From Bacteroidota bacterium (lineage in GTDB: Bacteria; Bacteroidota; Bacteroidia; Cytophagales; Cyclobacteriaceae): 19,454 bases of DNA. A program made the position numbers and the translations under genes. Under the pieces are notes generated by a model. The model made no database searches. It saw only the letters and a list, made by a program, of their open reading frames with translations, and was not told the origin of the DNA. Shown one piece after another: positions 14,903-19,454 of the stretch. The DNA lies in the NCBI GenBank assembly GCA_023417785.1, contig JAEZEH010000143.1, forward strand, positions 1 through 19,454, read 5' to 3'. The number at the start of each line of letters is the position of its first letter. Within the stretch, counting starts at the first letter, position 1.

Positions 14903-15484
14903 ATGAAGCGGCGTATTTTGGCATATGGACACAGCATTTTACAACAGAAATGCAATGACGTTGAAAGAAATTACGCCGGATTGGATAATATAATTGTCGA
15001 TCTGTGGGAAACGATGGAAACGCCGGCGGTTGTGGGTTGGCTTCGCCACAAATCGGGCTCCCATTAAGACTTTTTATAGTTGACAGCAAAACGACTTATG
15101 AGAATCTTGAAAGCGCAGATAGGAAAATCTATTTTCCCCAGGGGGGACGAAGGAGTAAAAGAAACGTTTATCAATGCAAAAATTATTGATCGTTCCGTGG
15201 AACTTTGGGAAGACGATGAAGGCTGTTTAAGTATTCCGGGATTATCACAGAAGGTAACACGACATTGGACAATTACCATAGAATATTATAACAAATATTT
15301 TGAGTTGATGACCAGAACGTTCGGTGGGACAACGGCACGGACAATACAACACGAATACGACCACACTGAAGGGATTTTATACCTCGACTATCTGAAGCCC
15401 CTTGCCAGGAAACTAATAGGCTGAAAACTTAAAAAGATAATGAAAGGGCAAGTCAGTACTGACTATCCAATGAAGTTTGTATGA
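14903..15484 (+). pseudogene. def: Peptide deformylase pseudogene (two frameshifts and a premature stop)
   Basis: All three deformylase motifs can be read but in different frames: GCGLASPQIG, then EGCLSIPG and HEYDH. The ATG at 14903 gives KRRILAYGHSILQQ up to DLWETM. One A is missing in the run at 15018-15020, shifting to the frame that carries GCGLASPQIGLPLRLFIVD. One G is extra in the run 15141-15146, shifting to the frame that carries DEGVKETFINAK and HEYDH. A TGA at 15422-15424 interrupts before KLKKIMKGQVSTDYPMKFV, which is the expected C-terminus ending at the TGA 15482-15484. Deformylase is essential, so an intact copy should exist elsewhere. Confidence 0.9.
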
Positions 15485-15653
15485 CAACACTGCCCGGGTG
15501 AAAAAAATGAATTAGATTCTGGTCAACATATTAAAGTGAAGGCATTCCAATCAACAGATCAATGGAGACGCCGAACTTTCAACTTTGGTTATCTGACTTA
15601 AGAATTCTCAGGCATTTTTCGGGAAGGAACTAATTTATGTATCCTATAAACAA

Positions 15654-16091
15654 ATGAGCATGAAGCAACTTGTCGTCAGAAAAGAAAAGGTAATCAGTGC
15701 CGCACCAAATGAAATATGGGGGGTTATAATAACGCCAAAGTATTTTGATAGATGGATGCTTGTTCCGGCAAAAGCAGGGAATGAAAGGACACTTGGATTG
15801 GGAAGTGTCATAAAATGGAGTAACGAGCAAGGTGTCGTCTATCTGGAAGGAGAAGTCATTGAATTTGTTGAGAATCAAAAAATTATAATCTCATTTCAAG
15901 ACATAAGCTGGGAAAAAGTGCTACCAAAAGGAAGTGTGACATATGAGTTTCATCTAACTGAGAAGGAAGAGGGAACGTTAGTCAAATTTTATCTGGGGGA
16001 TCTATCAGTCGACCCGGAAGGACAGGAGTGGTATGACGCCTATAATTCGAGTGACGAAATCGGGGCAATAGAAAAAATTATTCGGCAATAA
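15654..16091 (+). CDS. START/AHSA1-like SRPBCC-domain protein
   Basis: The protein has 145 residues with a helix-grip fold pattern: VRKEKVISAAPNEIWGVIIT, YFDRWMLVP, LGLGSVIKWSNEQG, VYLEGEVIEFVENQKIIISF, VTYEFHLTEKEEGTLVKFY, and a C-terminal helix starting near residue 122. AHSA1-type domains bind hydrophobic ligands or act as Hsp90 co-chaperone relatives; no specific role can be given. It seems to be a single gene, followed by a non-coding stretch with a terminator-like hairpin. Confidence 0.85.
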   Translation: MSMKQLVVRKEKVISAAPNEIWGVIITPKYFDRWMLVPAKAGNERTLGLGSVIKWSNEQGVVYLEGEVIEFVENQKIIISFQDISWEKVLPKGSVTYEFHLTEKEEGTLVKFYLGDLSVDPEGQEWYDAYNSSDEIGAIEKIIRQ

Positions 16092-16615
16092 GGGGGGTGA
16101 ACGGAAACAGAATAAAAATTGCAAAATTATTAGCTATTATAGTTTACTTCAGTTCATGAGCTGGACTTGGTTGGATCTCAGCGTAGATGCACTGTTGCGA
16201 TGTAGCCAACACAAGGTATTAGGGTAGCAATCCGCTAGCGCTGTCAGCGCAACTTGCTTTCTTGCCGGCGTGTCCTTCCTTTTCTCCATACTGGATTTGT
16301 CATTAGAATCCAGGGATTTTTTTTAGATTCGTTTCTGCCAGCGGATGTGAACGAATTATTCCTGCTTTTTGAGTGGCCGCCCCGTTTGAGTTGTTTATGC
16401 TTTTTGCAGCCGCTCTATTCTATTCCTCGATGGGTACCGCACCTAATCCGTTGACTTTCTTTTGCAACCAAGGTTCCGGATGCCATCCGCCGCCGAACGC
16501 GGGTGTTCAGATTCGTGCACGTCGGCAGAAGAAAATGTGGATTCCCGTCATTTCAGCCCCTTTTATTGACTGGCATCGTTCTCGCTTCGAAGGAACTCAC
16601 CAAATCCCTGAACGC
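16092..16615. other. Intergenic region with two hairpins
   Basis: The 524 nt before the permease start hold no recognisable gene. An imperfect hairpin has an inner perfect stem GCGCTG/CAGCGC (16238-16243/16245-16250) and an outer AGCAA/TTGCT (16226-16230/16254-16258). A terminator-like hairpin follows at 16291-16324. The permease frame extends upstream to 16373 but without similarity to its family. Confidence 0.45.
16291..16324 (+). terminator. Candidate Rho-independent terminator
   Basis: CTGGATT (16291-16297) and AATCCAG (16307-16313) form a perfect 7-bp stem with a 9-nt loop, followed after GGA by eight T. It lies about 200 nt past the SRPBCC gene and before the permease start. The 3-nt gap between stem and T-run weakens it slightly. 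Confidence 0.55.
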
Positions 16616-19036
16616 ATGTTTCGCACCCACCTGAAGTTCTTCATTCGCGTTTTTCTCAAAGACAAATTCTTTTCGACACTAAATATCCTGGGGCTCGCAC
16701 TCGGAATTTCGGTTAGCATCATCCTTCTCCTGATTCTTCAGCACGATCTGACCTACGACAAACATTATCGAGACCATGAACGGATCTATCGCCTGGGCGG
16801 GCACCTTCAGGCTACAGGGGTTGATTTTCGCGTGGCACGCTCAGCGCGGGAGTTGGGCGACGTCCTCAAAAACGAATTTCCGGAGATTCAGGCAGTCACC
16901 CGCGCCAATAGCTGGAATCATACATTAGTCAAGTATGAACGCAACGGTGAGGATATTGCTTACTACGAGGAGGACGTTGTACGTACGGATTCCACCTATT
17001 TCGACGTATTCGATCATACGTTCATTGCAGGCGACAAAAACACGGCGCTGAATCTTCTCAACTCGGTTGTGGTCAGCGAATCCACGGCCAGGCGATACTT
17101 TGGTGACGAAGACCCCCTTGATAAATCGCTCACCATTGCTGATGAGCTGTGGAAGGTAACCGGAGTCATTGAGGACCTTCCGCCGAATACCCATCTGAAA
17201 TTCGACTTGTTATTATCAGGTCTTAGCCGGACGCGCGAATGGGTGGCGGAGCAGGGCGGCGTTATAAAATCGGAGGCATTCTGGAATCCCGACGTGTACA
17301 CTTATCTGTTGATGCCGGAACATTACAATCCGCAGCACTTTTATGACAAGTTCCCTGCCATCTTCGACAAGTACTTCAAATCTTTTGGGGATCAGGTAGG
17401 AGGGAAGTACACCGCGATACTGCATCCGCTGGCGGAAATCCACTTCAAATCCAGGCTTGAAGCCGACGAACCCGTTGGTGAGATATCTTACCTCTATGCG
17501 TTTACCGGTGTTGGGATATTTATCATGCTCCTGGCCTGCATCAATTACATGAACTTGTCTACGGCAAAATCAATGAAGCGTGCCGGAGAAATTGCCATGA
17601 AGAAAACACTTGGGTCGGGGAAGCTTTCGCTAATGCTTTCTTTCCTGGGTGAATCGGTTTTCCTGGCGCTTATCTCCTGGTTAGTAGCCATCGCGTTGGT
17701 ATCTGTGATTTTAAGTTTGCCATCCTTCAGCCTGTTGATAGGCAGAGCAATCACAGCGGACTTCCTGAGTAACCCTGCGTTGCTGTTCGGATCCATTGGC
17801 CTTGCCGTGTTTATCGGATTGCTTTCGGGTCTCTATCCGGCAGTCGTGATGCCATTTATTCCTACGTTAACTGCCCTTAAGGGCTTGTACCGGAATAAGA
17901 AATCCGGCCTGACGCTTCGTAAGGTGTTGATCGGTGTACAATTCGCCATTTCTATTTTTGTGGTGATCTGTACCGTGTTCATGCAAGAGCAGATCGACTT
18001 CGTGCGCAATCAGGATCTGGGGTTCAACAAAGATAACGTACTCATTATACCTATACAGGATACGCTGGTACAAAACCAGATTAGCTCAATCAAGAACGAA
18101 TTGTTACAGCATAACGGGATAGAAGCGGCCACTACGTCTTATAACGTGATGGGCATGGGCGCAGGCGGACCGGTGATGTGGGCGGAGAGCGAGACAGGCA
18201 TGACACAGCAGGCTTTTAACATGATTGCTATCGGGGACGAGTATCTGGAAACGATGAAAATCCCTTTACTAAAAGGAAGAGCATTTCAGGAAGGTCCGTC
18301 CGCTGATGTGGACAATGTATTCATGTGCAATGAAGCTGCCGCCAGACTGATGGGCTGGGGTGACGATCCGGTGGGTAAAAGAGTAAAGTGGTTCCACGGA
18401 GAAACGGACGGTCAGATTATCGGCATGGTAAAGGATTTCAATTTTAGTTCGCTTCACAACGTAGTTGAGCCACTGCTGATCGTGAAATCCCGAAGAGAAG
18501 GAGGCTTCCTGCATCTGAAGGTTGCCGGAACAAATCTGCCGCAAACGATGGACTGGATAAGAGAGAAATGGGCGGGATATGACCCTAACCATCCTTATGA
18601 ATATTTTTTTCTGGATGCAAGGTTCAACGAGCAATACAGGGCCGACGAGATCCAATACCGGTTGTTGTCCGTGCTGACGTATGTGTGTGTTTTTATTTCA
18701 TTACTTGGACTACTTGGTCTGTCGGCCTTCAATGCGACCCAGCGAACAAAGGAGATCGGCATTCGCAAGGTACACGGTGCAAGCACGCCACGCATCATTT
18801 ATTTGTTGTTTAAAGATATCATGTACCTTGTCATCATCGCATCTGTCGTGGTTATTGCGCCGGCCTATTATGTCATAAGTGAATGGTTGGGGAATTTTGC
18901 GTATCAGACAAGCCTGAACTATGCAACCTTTGGCGTTGCGGCCTTGTTTGCTTTGCTTCTGGCCTTCGTAACCGTTGCCTTTCACTCGTGGAAGACCGCC
19001 TTGGCCAACCCGGTGGATTCGCTGAAATACGAATGA
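16616..19036 (+). CDS. MacB-like FtsX-domain ABC transporter permease
   Basis: From the ATG at 16616 the protein has 806 residues. It opens with the typical cytoplasmic helix and first membrane segment (MFRTHLKFFIRVFLKDKFF; ILGLALGISVSIILLLIL). A MacB-PCD periplasmic domain follows, then a membrane block with YLYAFTGVGIFIMLLACINY and AKSMKRAGEIAMKKTLGSG. A second amphipathic start (LTLRKVLIGVQFAISIFVV), a second periplasmic domain and the final block with RTKEIGIRKVHGAS and the C-terminal end LANPVDSLKYE complete it. It has no nucleotide-binding domain, so it needs an ATPase from elsewhere. Bacteroidota encode many such permeases. The frame runs 81 codons further upstream, but that part has no family features. 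Confidence 0.9.
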   Translation: MFRTHLKFFIRVFLKDKFFSTLNILGLALGISVSIILLLILQHDLTYDKHYRDHERIYRLGGHLQATGVDFRVARSARELGDVLKNEFPEIQAVTRANSWNHTLVKYERNGEDIAYYEEDVVRTDSTYFDVFDHTFIAGDKNTALNLLNSVVVSESTARRYFGDEDPLDKSLTIADELWKVTGVIEDLPPNTHLKFDLLLSGLSRTREWVAEQGGVIKSEAFWNPDVYTYLLMPEHYNPQHFYDKFPAIFDKYFKSFGDQVGGKYTAILHPLAEIHFKSRLEADEPVGEISYLYAFTGVGIFIMLLACINYMNLSTAKSMKRAGEIAMKKTLGSGKLSLMLSFLGESVFLALISWLVAIALVSVILSLPSFSLLIGRAITADFLSNPALLFGSIGLAVFIGLLSGLYPAVVMPFIPTLTALKGLYRNKKSGLTLRKVLIGVQFAISIFVVICTVFMQEQIDFVRNQDLGFNKDNVLIIPIQDTLVQNQISSIKNELLQHNGIEAATTSYNVMGMGAGGPVMWAESETGMTQQAFNMIAIGDEYLETMKIPLLKGRAFQEGPSADVDNVFMCNEAAARLMGWGDDPVGKRVKWFHGETDGQIIGMVKDFNFSSLHNVVEPLLIVKSRREGGFLHLKVAGTNLPQTMDWIREKWAGYDPNHPYEYFFLDARFNEQYRADEIQYRLLSVLTYVCVFISLLGLLGLSAFNATQRTKEIGIRKVHGASTPRIIYLLFKDIMYLVIIASVVVIAPAYYVISEWLGNFAYQTSLNYATFGVAALFALLLAFVTVAFHSWKTALANPVDSLKYE

Positions 19037-19103
19037 CGATCCGATGGAATGGAACTTTATGCAAGGGGAGCTGCAACGGATCCTGAGCGTGGATAGTGCG
19101 GCC

Positions 19104-19454
19104 TTACAATACCCTTCGTTTTCTTACCGGCGTTTTTTTCGTTTTCTTCTTTGACACCTTCGCTTTATCATTAAAGTCCAGGCACAGCGTCACCCAGTAT
19201 TCAAAATTCGACTTCGATTTATATCCGTCCTCACTTACGTAGCAGTAGCCTTTGAGTTGGCGACCTCGCATGATCATCGGCTGAAAGCCGGTTCTTTCGG
19301 CGACCTCGTCGCCAAGCTGGGGGTCAAAACGACACATGAGGTTTTCGTCGCTCACGTTGATGCACATCTTGCCATTCACCAGAAACGCGAGTCCGCTGAA
19401 CATCTCTTTTTCCTCAACTTCTAAATGCGGCATGTTGTCCAAATAAGTCCTTAT
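19104..19454 (-). CDS. TfoX N-terminal domain protein, 5' partial
   Basis: The frame is open from the right edge to a TAA at 19106-19104, giving 116 residues that lack the N-terminus. The visible start IRTYLDNMPHLEVEEKEMF aligns with the first helix of TfoX_N proteins, whose initiator Met lies about ten or more residues further upstream, so a TTG at 19442 is not the true start. MFSGLAFLVNGKMCINV, LMCRFDPQ, GRQLKGYCYVSEDGY and YWVTLCLDFND fit the family. The C-terminus is a Lys-rich tail. TfoX_N relatives in Bacteroidota lack the competence role of Sxy; the function is unknown. It converges on the permease gene. Confidence 0.88.
   Translation of the reverse strand: MRTYLDNMPHLEVEEKEMFSGLAFLVNGKMCINVSDENLMCRFDPQLGDEVAERTGFQPMIMRGRQLKGYCYVSEDGYKSKSNFEYWVTLCLDFNDKAKVSKKKTKKTPVRKRRVL

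Noticed and set aside
16226..16258. tRNA or structured RNA gene
   Set aside because: Only a single imperfect hairpin is present, with no cloverleaf arms, anticodon loop or CCA-type acceptor end.
16373..16615. 81-codon N-terminal extension of the permease
   Set aside because: Permeases of this family begin just before the first amphipathic helix, as at the ATG 16616. The extension has no family features and includes the DNA just past a terminator-like hairpin.

Overview
The window looks like a chromosomal segment of a Bacteroidota bacterium (Cytophagia/Chitinophagia type). The reasons are the roughly 800-residue MacB-like FtsX permease without a fused ATPase, the PD40 lipoprotein, AraC regulators with a small N-terminal cupin-like domain, LytTR regulation, weak Shine-Dalgarno signals and -7 boxes resembling TAnnTTTG. 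No rRNA, tRNA, CRISPR array, transposase or phage gene is visible.

Left part (1-3580, minus strand): the most unusual locus. A long gene runs off the left edge. Its product has seven repeats, each opening with Glu-Phe-Trp, followed by a V8-like (S1B) glutamyl endopeptidase domain with an intact His/Asp/Ser triad and the P1-Glu pocket residues. Upstream lies a gene for a LytTR DNA-binding protein fused to a peptidoglycan-binding-like domain. Between them sit three 9-bp direct repeats spaced exactly 21 bp apart, next to a candidate promoter for the protease gene. I read this as a locally controlled regulator/effector pair. Its biological role is unknown.

Middle part (4179-11462): mostly single enzymes and regulators of familiar families. 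They are a DUF1905/OmdA protein, an AraC regulator with a YCII-like protein, an HxlR regulator divergent from an imine-reductase-like oxidoreductase, a probable outer-membrane barrel protein, a DinB-like protein, a PD40 lipoprotein and a GNAT acetyltransferase.

Right part (11547-19454): an envelope-directed cluster of a lipoprotein alpha/beta hydrolase, a secreted esterase and a secreted HExxH protein, the last two overlapping by 4 nt. Then come an isochorismatase-like hydrolase and a decayed stretch with a truncated Crp/Fnr-like regulator and a peptide deformylase (def) pseudogene carrying two frameshifts and a premature stop. After these are a START/AHSA1-like protein, a large FtsX permease, and a TfoX N-terminal-domain gene running off the right edge.
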